5,508 nucleotides of DNA from Dermatophilaceae bacterium (GTDB lineage Bacteria > Actinomycetota > Actinomycetes > Actinomycetales > Dermatophilaceae), in NCBI GenBank assembly GCA_013361975.1, contig JABFXB010000562.1, positions 1-5,508 on the forward strand, given 5' to 3'. Under the pieces are notes generated by a model. It was not told the DNA's origin and searched no databases. It was given only the letters and a program-made list of their open reading frames with translations. Position numbers and translations under genes: made by a program. Of the stretch, positions 1-4,767 are shown piece by piece; the stretch's first letter is position 1; every line of letters starts with the position of its first letter.

Positions 1-1
1 C

Positions 2-451
2 GGAGCGGTCATCGTGGCGAGCCAGCCGGTGTTCACGACGATCAAGTGGGCCGGCGTCGCGTACCTGCTCTACCTCGCAGTGCAGGCACTGCGCGCTGCG
101 GTGCGGGGTCGTTACGACGAAGCTCCCTCCGACACCGCCCAAGGCGCCACGCGCCGGGCCTGGCTCGGCTGGCGGCAGGGCTTCACGTCCAACATCACCA
201 ATCCGAAGGTGCTCGCCTTCTACCTCGCGGTGCTGCCGCAGTTCCTGCCGGCCGGGACGTCGGCGCTCGAGGCCGTGCCGCTCGCCCTCGTGCACGCCGT
301 CGTGTCGGCGGTCTTCCTCGCCGTCGTCACCGTCGCCGCGCACCGTGCGCGTCGGGTGCTCACCCGCCGGGGCGTACGCCGATGGCTCGACGGGCTCACG
401 GGGACGGCGATGCTCGGCTTCGGCCTGCGCCTGGCAGGCGAGCACGCCTGA
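2..451 (+). CDS. LysE/RhtB-family exporter, 3' part (5' end outside window)
   Basis: The last 149 codons of an inner-membrane LysE/RhtB/ThrE-type exporter. Members of this family export amino acids or similar small solutes by proton-coupled transport. The reading frame is open from base 2, so the true start lies to the left; family members are about 200-215 residues, so roughly 60 are missing. Visible family marks, in partial-protein numbering, are the KWAGVAYLLYLA segment (residues 15-26), the signature NITNPK followed by AFYLAVLPQF (residues 64-81), a hydrophobic helix at about 90-112, and a final helix at about 130-145. A basic loop separates the first two blocks. The substrate cannot be told from the sequence. 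The gene converges on the GntR regulator with 47 bp between stop codons. I see no clear terminator hairpin in that gap, and the gene is probably functionally unrelated to its neighbour. Confidence 0.88.
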   Translation, partial: GAVIVASQPVFTTIKWAGVAYLLYLAVQALRAAVRGRYDEAPSDTAQGATRRAWLGWRQGFTSNITNPKVLAFYLAVLPQFLPAGTSALEAVPLALVHAVVSAVFLAVVTVAAHRARRVLTRRGVRRWLDGLTGTAMLGFGLRLAGEHA

Positions 452-498
452 CGCCACGCCACCACACCAGCACGTCACGGTCGGCGTACGCGAGGGGA

Positions 499-1239
499 TC
501 AGTCCTGCTGGAGCCGCGCCCGGGAGTTCGCGAGGTGCAGGCGCATCGCCGCGCGTGCGGCGGGGCCGTCGGCCCGTGCGATGGCGAGGTAGATGTTCTC
601 GTGCTCGAGCGAGACCCGAGTCGCGTGCGTCGCGTCGGAGACGGTGTAGGCGGCCTCGAGCCGGGTACGCGGCAGCATGATCATCATCGGACCCAGCGAT
701 GCGAGCAGGTCTGCGTAGAAACGGTTTCCGGACGCCAGGGCGATGCGGCGGTGGAACTCGAAGTCGGCCTCGACGGCGCCGCTCGGCTTCTCACCGGCCC
801 GCGTGAGGTCGCGCAGGGCCCGCTCGATCGCCTTGAGCTGCATCTCGGTGCGCCGCTCCGCGGCGAGCCCGGCCGTCTCGCTCTCGACGCCGATGCGGAA
901 GTCGATCATGTCGAGCACGTCGCGGTGGGTGCGCACCCGCTCGGCCCCGACTGCGAAGCCCTCGGTCTCGGGGAGCGCCAGCACGAACGAGCCACGGCCC
1001 TGGAAGGTCTCGACGAGTCCGGCCGCCTGCAGTCGCGAGATCGCCTCGCGCACGACGGTGCGGCTCACGCCGTACTCCGCGACGAGCGACGCCTCGGTCG
1101 GCAGCTTCTGGCCGGGCACCATCTTGCCGGCGAGGATCTGCTCCTTGAGCTTCTCGACGAGCTCGTGCGCCAGGCCGCGGCCGGTGTCCCGGTCGATGCG
1201 GTCGGACCGGTTCTCGGTGTCGGCGTCACGTGGCGTCAC
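499..1239 (-). CDS. FadR-subfamily GntR transcriptional regulator (FCD domain)
   Basis: A cytoplasmic DNA-binding repressor, probably ligand-responsive, of 246 residues, which is a normal FadR-subfamily length. The N-terminal winged helix-turn-helix spans about residues 24-87, with LPTEASLVAEYGVSRTVVRE as the recognition core and GRGSFV as the wing. The C-terminal all-helical FCD ligand domain keeps the metal-site pattern Asp159, His163, His213 and His235. I chose the GTG at 1239 because an AGG lies 9 nt upstream. A TTG three codons earlier (1248) is possible but directly abuts that AGG. The gene lies 42 nt downstream of the talarate/galactarate dehydratase gene on the same strand and is probably its cotranscribed second gene. 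The operator upstream of that gene (2463-2477) fits the FadR-subfamily consensus, so autoregulation of the pair is likely. An aldarate or a pathway intermediate as effector is inference from context. Confidence 0.93.
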   Translation of the reverse strand: MTPRDADTENRSDRIDRDTGRGLAHELVEKLKEQILAGKMVPGQKLPTEASLVAEYGVSRTVVREAISRLQAAGLVETFQGRGSFVLALPETEGFAVGAERVRTHRDVLDMIDFRIGVESETAGLAAERRTEMQLKAIERALRDLTRAGEKPSGAVEADFEFHRRIALASGNRFYADLLASLGPMMIMLPRTRLEAAYTVSDATHATRVSLEHENIYLAIARADGPAARAAMRLHLANSRARLQQD

Positions 1240-1248
1240 GGCGCCCAA

Positions 1249-1251
1249 CCT
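1249..1251 (-). promoter_or_regulatory. Short Shine-Dalgarno AGG deciding the regulator start
   Basis: On the minus strand AGG is followed by 9 nt and then GTG (1239). The alternative TTG start follows the AGG with no spacing, which could not work as an initiation site using this element. This favours the GTG. The ribosome-binding site is weak, which would suit low-level expression of a regulator placed second in an operon. Confidence 0.4.
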
Positions 1252-1281
1252 AGTCGGCGCACCCCGGCCCGCCCATCCATG

Positions 1282-2409
1282 TCAGGCGCGGCCGACCTCG
1301 TAGGTGTCCACGATCCACGCCTTGGCCTGCTCGCTCAGCGTGAAGCCGAGGCCAGGGCGGTCGGGGACGACCATGCGCCCGTCGCGGGTCTCGAGGCGCT
1401 CGTTGAAGAGCGGGTCGAGCCACTCGAAATGCTCGACCCAGGGCTCGCGCGGGTAGCAGGCGGCGAGGTGCAGGTGGATCTCCATCGCGAAGTGCGGGGC
1501 GAGCTGCAGGCCGGCGTGGTCGGCGAGCGTGGCGAGGCGCAGGAAGGGCGTGATGCCGCCGACGCGAGGGGCGTCGGGCTGGATGACGTCGGCCGCGCGG
1601 GCGTCGATGAGGCGCACGTGCTCGGCGACGCTCGAGAGCATCTCGCCGGTGGCGATCGGGGTGTCGAGCGCGGCGGCGAGCTGTGCGTGGCCCTCGGCGT
1701 CGTACGCGTCGAGGGGCTCCTCGATCCAGACGAGGTCGAGGTTCTCGACGGCGCGGCCGAACCGCAGGGCGCTCGCGCGGTCCCACTGCTGGTTGGCGTC
1801 GACCATGAGCGGCACGTCGTCGCCGAGGTGCTCGCGCACCGCGGCCAGGCGCTGGAGGTCGACCTTCATGTCGGGCTGGCCGACCTTGATCTTGATGCCG
1901 CCGATGCCGGCCGCGACCGACTCGGAGGCGCGTTCCTTGACCTCCTCGATCGGGGCGTGGAGGAACCCGCCCGACGTGTTGTAGGTGCGCACGGAGTCGC
2001 GGTGCGAGCCGATGAGCTTGGACAGCGGCAGGTCGGCGCGGCGGGCCTTGAGGTCCCAGAGCGCGATGTCGATGGCAGCCAGCGCCTGGGTGGCCACGCC
2101 CGAGCGGCCGACCGAGGCGCCGGCCCACAGGAGCTTGTCGTAGACCTTGGCGATGTCGTTGGGGTCCTCGCCGAGCAGGCCCTCGGCGACCTCCTTCGCG
2201 TGGGCGAACTGGGCCGGGCCGCCGGCGCGCTTGCTGTAGCTGAAGCCGGTGCCGCTGTGGTCCTGCTCCGTGGTGATCTCGGCGAAGAGGAGGACGACCT
2301 CGGTCATCGGCTTCTGCCGCCCGGTCAGCACCTTGGCATCGCTGATCGGGGTGGGCAGGGGCAGGACGACGGACGAGAGCGCGACGTGGCGGATGCGGTC
2401 GGCGGTCAT
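1282..2409 (-). CDS. L-talarate/galactarate dehydratase-like enolase-superfamily enzyme
   Basis: A 375-residue cytoplasmic Mg2+-dependent acid-sugar dehydratase of the mandelate racemase group. The likely reaction is dehydration of galactarate and/or L-talarate to 5-keto-4-deoxy-glucarate. The N-terminal capping domain covers about residues 1-125 and the barrel follows. All expected active-site residues are visible: the KxK motif Lys173/Lys175, metal ligands Asp204 (DANQQWD), Glu230 (EEPLD) and Glu256 (TGEM), the Asp279-His306 dyad (QPDAPRVGG, HFAME) and Glu326. Their spacing matches what I recall of the characterised Salmonella enzyme, as do the blocks NTSGGFL, KVGQPD, DAYDAEGHAQLAAALDTPIA and GLGFTLSEQA. 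I start it at the ATG at 2409, which has GAGGA 6 nt upstream. The in-frame ATG at 2475 would lie inside the operator. It is the first gene of an operon with the GntR regulator. Superfamily assignment is very secure; exact substrate is likely but not proven. Confidence 0.92.
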   Translation of the reverse strand: MTADRIRHVALSSVVLPLPTPISDAKVLTGRQKPMTEVVLLFAEITTEQDHSGTGFSYSKRAGGPAQFAHAKEVAEGLLGEDPNDIAKVYDKLLWAGASVGRSGVATQALAAIDIALWDLKARRADLPLSKLIGSHRDSVRTYNTSGGFLHAPIEEVKERASESVAAGIGGIKIKVGQPDMKVDLQRLAAVREHLGDDVPLMVDANQQWDRASALRFGRAVENLDLVWIEEPLDAYDAEGHAQLAAALDTPIATGEMLSSVAEHVRLIDARAADVIQPDAPRVGGITPFLRLATLADHAGLQLAPHFAMEIHLHLAACYPREPWVEHFEWLDPLFNERLETRDGRMVVPDRPGLGFTLSEQAKAWIVDTYEVGRA

Positions 2410-2415
2410 GGTGGT

Positions 2416-2420
2416 TCCTC
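2416..2420 (-). promoter_or_regulatory. Ribosome-binding site of the dehydratase gene
   Basis: GAGGA on the minus strand lies 6 nt before the ATG at 2409. It fixes the start 22 codons downstream of the longest open frame, whose N-terminus would otherwise be read from promoter and operator DNA. Confidence 0.75.
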
Positions 2421-2446
2421 GGGCAGTGGCGACGGTGACGCGACTG

Positions 2447-2475
2447 ATCGTATGAGCTAGCAACTTGTATGACAA
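2447..2475 (-). promoter_or_regulatory. Sigma-70-type promoter of the dehydratase-regulator operon
   Basis: On the minus strand, TTGTCA (2475-2470, 5 of 6 matches to TTGACA) and TACGAT (2452-2447, 4 of 6 matches to TATAAT, keeping the key first T-A and last T) are separated by exactly 17 nt. Transcription would start near 2440, giving a leader of about 30 nt before the ATG at 2409. The -35 element lies inside the inverted repeat at 2463-2477, so a bound repressor would block RNA polymerase. Confidence 0.65.
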
Positions 2476-2477
2476 GT
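2463..2477. promoter_or_regulatory. Putative GntR/FadR-type operator (perfect inverted repeat)
   Basis: ACTTGT-ATG-ACAAGT is a perfect inverted repeat with 6-bp arms and a 3-bp centre. Its core TTGTATGACAA matches the FadR-subfamily operator pattern TNGTNNNACNA at every fixed position. It overlaps the -35 element of the dehydratase promoter and sits about 54 bp before the dehydratase start codon. The most likely binder is the GntR protein encoded second in the same operon. I found no second copy of the site in the window. Confidence 0.7.
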
Positions 2478-2530
2478 GCCTGACGCAGTCGGGAGGCGAA
2501 CTACTGGGTGGGTGAGGCGGTGTCGGGAAC

Positions 2531-2565
2531 TGAGCACTCGACTTCTCACACCAGTCGAGTGCTCA
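2531..2565. repeat. Hairpin A1 of the array
   Basis: Perfect inverted repeat: arms TGAGCACTCGACT and AGTCGAGTGCTCA (13 bp) around a 9-nt loop, TCTCACACC. It lies closest to the dehydratase promoter. No T-run follows on either strand. Confidence 0.95.
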
Positions 2566-2580
2566 CTTTCCGACGTGCGA

Positions 2581-2600
2581 CCGAGCACTCGACCGCTCGG
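2581..2600. repeat. Small hairpin B1 of the array
   Basis: CCGAGC and GCTCGG, 6-bp arms around an 8-nt loop. The left arm and loop also carry GAGCACTCGAC, which could pair instead with the right arm of either neighbouring A hairpin, so the structures compete. An identical copy, B2, is at 2664-2683. Confidence 0.8.
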
Positions 2601-2613
2601 GCGTGTGGGGAAC

Positions 2614-2648
2614 TGAGCACTCGACTTCTCACACCAGTCGAGTGCTCA
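2614..2648. repeat. Hairpin A2 of the array
   Basis: Identical to hairpin A1, exactly 83 bp further on, with the same 13-bp arms and the same loop. Even the loop, which pairing does not constrain, is unchanged. Confidence 0.95.
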
Positions 2649-2663
2649 CTTTCCGACGTGCGA

Positions 2664-2683
2664 CCGAGCACTCGACCGCTCGG
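2664..2683. repeat. Small hairpin B2 of the array
   Basis: Identical to B1, 83 bp further on, lying between hairpins A2 and A3. No third B part is present, because the array ends after part A of copy 3. Confidence 0.8.
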
Positions 2684-2696
2684 GCGTGTGGGGAAC

Positions 2697-2731
2697 TGAG
2701 CACTCGACTTCTCACACCAGTCGAGTGCTCA
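2697..2731 (-). terminator. Hairpin A3, possible transcription end of the monooxygenase gene
   Basis: Third identical 13-bp-arm hairpin, starting 18 bp beyond the monooxygenase stop codon (2750) in the direction of transcription. The position suits a terminator, or a 3'-end stabiliser of the DUF2461-monooxygenase message, and would shield the dehydratase promoter from read-through. No U-tract follows, so it is not a standard intrinsic terminator and the role is inference. Confidence 0.35.
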
Positions 2732-2749
2732 CTTTCCGACGTGCGCGGG

Positions 2750-3940
2750 TCAGGAGGCCTTGCGGAAGGCCTTCATCTCACGGCGCTTGGTCATCGCCAT
2801 GGAGAGGGCGATCTTGCGGGCGTCGATGCTGATCTCGCGAAGCATTCCGGAGATCGGGTTCGTGTAGCCGGTGTACCAGAGACCCTTGGCGCCGCGGGCC
2901 GTGCGGCCGCCGCGCTCGACCGGGCGCCCCTTGCCGTCGAGCACGCCGAGGTGTCCGAGAAGTGGCTCGAGGCCCTGGTGGTAGCCGGTGGCGAGCACGA
3001 TGACGTCGGGCCGGATGCGCGAGCGGTCGGCCAGCACCACGGTGTCGCCCTCGATCGAGGTCAGTGCGGCGACGGGCTCCACGGCGCCCGACCGCACCGC
3101 GTCGATGATGCCGACGTCCTGCACCGGGATCGCGTTGTCACGCTCGACGCGCGTCAGCAGGCCGGTGTCGGGTCGCGGCAGCCCGTGGTCCGACAGGTCG
3201 GGCGTCTGCAGCCGCTCGACGAGCGGCGCCACCCGGTCGACGAGACCAGTCGGCAGGCGACGCACCGCGATGCCGGTGTACTGCGCCGCCACGGGTCCGC
3301 GGTTGCGACGCAGGATGTGAGGGACGGTCCGCACGGCCATCCGCACCCGTGCGGCACCGTGCTCCGCAAGGTCGACGGCGAGCTCGGTGCCCGTGTTGCC
3401 CGTGCCGACGACGAGGACGTCCTTGCCGGCGTATGCCGCGCCGTTGCGGTAGTCGCGGGCGAGCACGACCTCGCCTGAGAAGTCGTGCAGCCCCGGGACG
3501 TCGGGTTCGCGAGGCGTGTGGTTGAAGCCCGTCGCGACGACGGCGTACGGCGCGGTCACGGAAGAACCGTCGGCGAGCGTCACCGTCCACGAACGACCGT
3601 CGGGGGTGCGGTCGACGCGAGCCGCCTCGGCGCCGTGGCGTACGTCGAGCTCGTGGTGGGCGGCATACAGCTCGAGGTAGCGGACGACGTCGTCGCGCGA
3701 GACCCAGCGACCCATCTCGCGGGGGATCGGCAGGCCGGGCAGACCCGAAAGCTCGCGCGGGGTGTGCAGGTGCAGCCGGTCGTAGTGGCCGCGCCACGAG
3801 CTGCCGACCGAGTCACTGCGCTCCAGCACGACCGCGCGAAGGCCGCGCTGCTGCAGGGCCGCCGCGGTTGCGAGGCCCGCCGGGCCGCCTCCGATGACGT
3901 GCGCGTCGGCAGGTCGGGCGGGTCGGCTGGTTCGAGTCAC
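2750..3940 (-). CDS. FAD/NAD(P)-dependent monooxygenase-like flavoprotein (FMO/YUCCA type)
   Basis: A 396-residue cytoplasmic flavoprotein of the group B monooxygenase type, which uses NADPH and oxygen to oxidise soft nucleophiles or small organic substrates. The FAD-binding GGGPAG is at residues 17-22, followed by VVLERSDSVGSSWRGHYDRLHLHTP-type sequence as in plant YUCCA-like enzymes. ATGF is at 136-139, the NAD(P)-binding GTGNTG at 179-184, and ATGYH at 317-321. The C-terminal GLWYTGYTNPISGMLREIS block closes the FAD site. The FMO signature FxGxxxHS is altered: residues 154-161 read FSGEVVLA, with Leu160 where His is expected. The GTG start at 3940 is preceded by AGGG with 7-nt spacing. The gene lies 50 nt downstream of the DUF2461 gene and is probably cotranscribed with it. 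The substrate is unknown, and a plain NAD(P)H oxidoreductase is possible. Confidence 0.88.
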   Translation of the reverse strand: MTRTSRPARPADAHVIGGGPAGLATAAALQQRGLRAVVLERSDSVGSSWRGHYDRLHLHTPRELSGLPGLPIPREMGRWVSRDDVVRYLELYAAHHELDVRHGAEAARVDRTPDGRSWTVTLADGSSVTAPYAVVATGFNHTPREPDVPGLHDFSGEVVLARDYRNGAAYAGKDVLVVGTGNTGTELAVDLAEHGAARVRMAVRTVPHILRRNRGPVAAQYTGIAVRRLPTGLVDRVAPLVERLQTPDLSDHGLPRPDTGLLTRVERDNAIPVQDVGIIDAVRSGAVEPVAALTSIEGDTVVLADRSRIRPDVIVLATGYHQGLEPLLGHLGVLDGKGRPVERGGRTARGAKGLWYTGYTNPISGMLREISIDARKIALSMAMTKRREMKAFRKAS

Positions 3941-3990
3941 AGTCGGACCCTAGTGCCGGCCGGGCCTTGTCGTTCGTCCCGACGCGAGGT

Positions 3991-4650
3991 TCAGGCCCCA
4001 CCCACGTGCTCGGCCATCCACTCGTTGAGCGGCCGGACCGCCCGCCACGTGTCGCGTACGCGGGTGAGCGTGCGCTTCGTGGGGAGCCAGTCGGGGTCGC
4101 CGAAGTCGCGGATGACCATGAGCTCCTTGTGGCGAAGCGTCTCGATGCGTGGGTGGTCGGCGGCATACCCCCTCGGCGTCGTGCGGACCTTCTCGCCCTG
4201 CACCTCGAAGTGCTTGCGCCGCAGGTCGTCGAGCAGCGACTCGAGCTGCTGTCCGCTCGCGGGCGCGTCGACGGCCCGGCGCAGGCGCGCCGTCTCGGCG
4301 GTCGAGTGGGCGCGGAAGCCGCCACCGGCCCGGAGTCCCGCGGCGCTGATCTCGACGTAGTAGCCCGAACCGGGCTCGGCGGCCACGAACGCCCCCTGGT
4401 GTGTCTTGTACGGCGACTTGTCGGAGCTGAAGCGGATGTCGCGGTTCGGGCGGAAGAGCTTCGCCTCGCCGAACTCGTCCTCGAGCGCGTCGGCGAGGGC
4501 GAGCATCGGCTGGCGCACCTCGGTCTCCCACTGCGCCTTGTGGTCGGCCCAGTACGCCTTCGAGTTGTCGGCCTCGAGCCCGGCGTAGAAGCCGAGCGAG
4601 CCGGTGGGGAAGCCGCTGAACGGGCTGGGCGGAGACACGTCGGCGCTCAT
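3991..4650 (-). CDS. DUF2461 family protein
   Basis: A 219-residue protein of the DUF2461 (TIGR02453) family, whose biochemical role is not established as far as I know. Family marks include the N-terminal FYAGLEADNSKAYWADHK (residues 21-38), the diagnostic block FRPNRDIRFSSDKSPYKTH (66-84), GYYVEIS (97-102 region), and PRGYAADHPRIETLRHKEL (159-177). It has no signal peptide or membrane segment and is probably cytoplasmic. I chose the ATG at 4650, with a weak GAGAG upstream, because the family block starts soon after. The open frame extends far further upstream only as antisense to the iron permease. It is the first gene of a probable pair with the flavoprotein. Its 5' end faces the iron permease gene, and an iron box lies 30-48 bp upstream of its start, so iron-linked expression is possible but unproven. 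Confidence 0.88.
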   Translation of the reverse strand: MSADVSPPSPFSGFPTGSLGFYAGLEADNSKAYWADHKAQWETEVRQPMLALADALEDEFGEAKLFRPNRDIRFSSDKSPYKTHQGAFVAAEPGSGYYVEISAAGLRAGGGFRAHSTAETARLRRAVDAPASGQQLESLLDDLRRKHFEVQGEKVRTTPRGYAADHPRIETLRHKELMVIRDFGDPDWLPTKRTLTRVRDTWRAVRPLNEWMAEHVGGA

Positions 4651-4679
4651 GGGTGGACTCTCGCACCACCCCCGGCTTG

Positions 4680-4698
4680 TTAGGCAAGGCTTACCTGT
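4680..4698. promoter_or_regulatory. DtxR/IdeR-type iron box
   Basis: TTAGGCAAGGCTTACCTGT matches the DtxR consensus TTAGGTTAGCCTAACCTAA at 13 of 19 positions, including the complete left TTAGG and the ACCT of the right half. It lies 69 bp before the GTG of the FTR1/EfeU permease gene and 29 bp beyond the DUF2461 ATG, in the divergent intergenic region. Iron-loaded DtxR/IdeR bound here would repress the permease. I could not assign a confident promoter. TTGTTA (4677-4682), 18 nt, TTTGCT (4701-4706) with an upstream TG is the best + strand candidate and is weak, but it would place the box inside the promoter. Confidence 0.75.
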
Positions 4699-4755
4699 GC
4701 TTTGCTCATTTCGGGCACGTTTTCGTGACCTAAATGCTGGAAGAAGTCTGGGAAG

Positions 4756-4763
4756 AGGAGAGG
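4756..4763 (+). promoter_or_regulatory. Ribosome-binding site of the iron permease gene
   Basis: AGGAGAGG; its AGGAG core ends 7 nt before the GTG at 4768. It is the strongest Shine-Dalgarno sequence in the window and fixes the GTG start, which places the REGLE motif at residues 11-15 as in other family members. Confidence 0.8.
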
Positions 4764-4767
4764 CACC

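Larger units (their letters stand above)
2520..2745. repeat. 83-bp tandem repeat array with nested hairpins
   Basis: The array fills most of the 340-bp gene-free stretch between the dehydratase start (2409) and the monooxygenase stop (2750). Copy 1 is 2528-2610, copy 2 is 2611-2693, and partial copy 3 is 2694-2745 (52 bp). The copies are identical base for base. A further 8 bp on the left (2520-2527) match the end of a unit except for one base. Each unit has a part A (first 52 bp) with a 13-bp-arm hairpin and a 31-bp part B with a 6-bp-arm hairpin. The undecamer GAGCACTCGAC occurs five times directly and three times inverted. The period of 83 is not a multiple of three, so the frame changes from copy to copy and the array is not coding. 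The motif is less GC-rich than the surrounding genes. I do not recognise the element; a REP-like or other palindromic repeat is the nearest description. Confidence 0.95.

Noticed and set aside
452..498. Bidirectional terminator between the convergent LysE and GntR genes
   Set aside because: Only a short self-complementary GCGTACGC is visible, with no stem-loop followed by a T-run on either strand.
1250..2128. A 292-residue minus-strand frame inside the dehydratase gene
   Set aside because: Arg/Pro-rich frame-shifted shadow of the dehydratase; no motif and no independent start signal.
46..2460. An 804-codon open frame on the + strand
   Set aside because: It lies antisense to the regulator and dehydratase genes and partly overlaps the LysE gene out of frame. 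Its composition is rich in Arg, Gly, Ala and Val with no domain, as expected of a shadow frame in GC-rich DNA.
2410..2475. Longer dehydratase start at the ATG at 2475
   Set aside because: The extra 22 codons read through the promoter and operator, and the ATG at 2409 has a good GAGGA ribosome-binding site.
2528..2745. CRISPR array
   Set aside because: The sequences between the hairpin parts are identical rather than unique spacers, there are fewer than three full units, and no cas gene is present.
2508..3478. Open frames on the + strand across the repeats (2508-2699 and 2603-3478)
   Set aside because: The 83-bp period shifts frame from copy to copy, so the peptides are by-products of the repeat. 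The longer one continues only as antisense of the flavoprotein gene.
3485..4683. Long + strand frames over the flavoprotein and DUF2461 genes
   Set aside because: Antisense shadows with no family resemblance. The minus-strand frames carry clear, complete domains.
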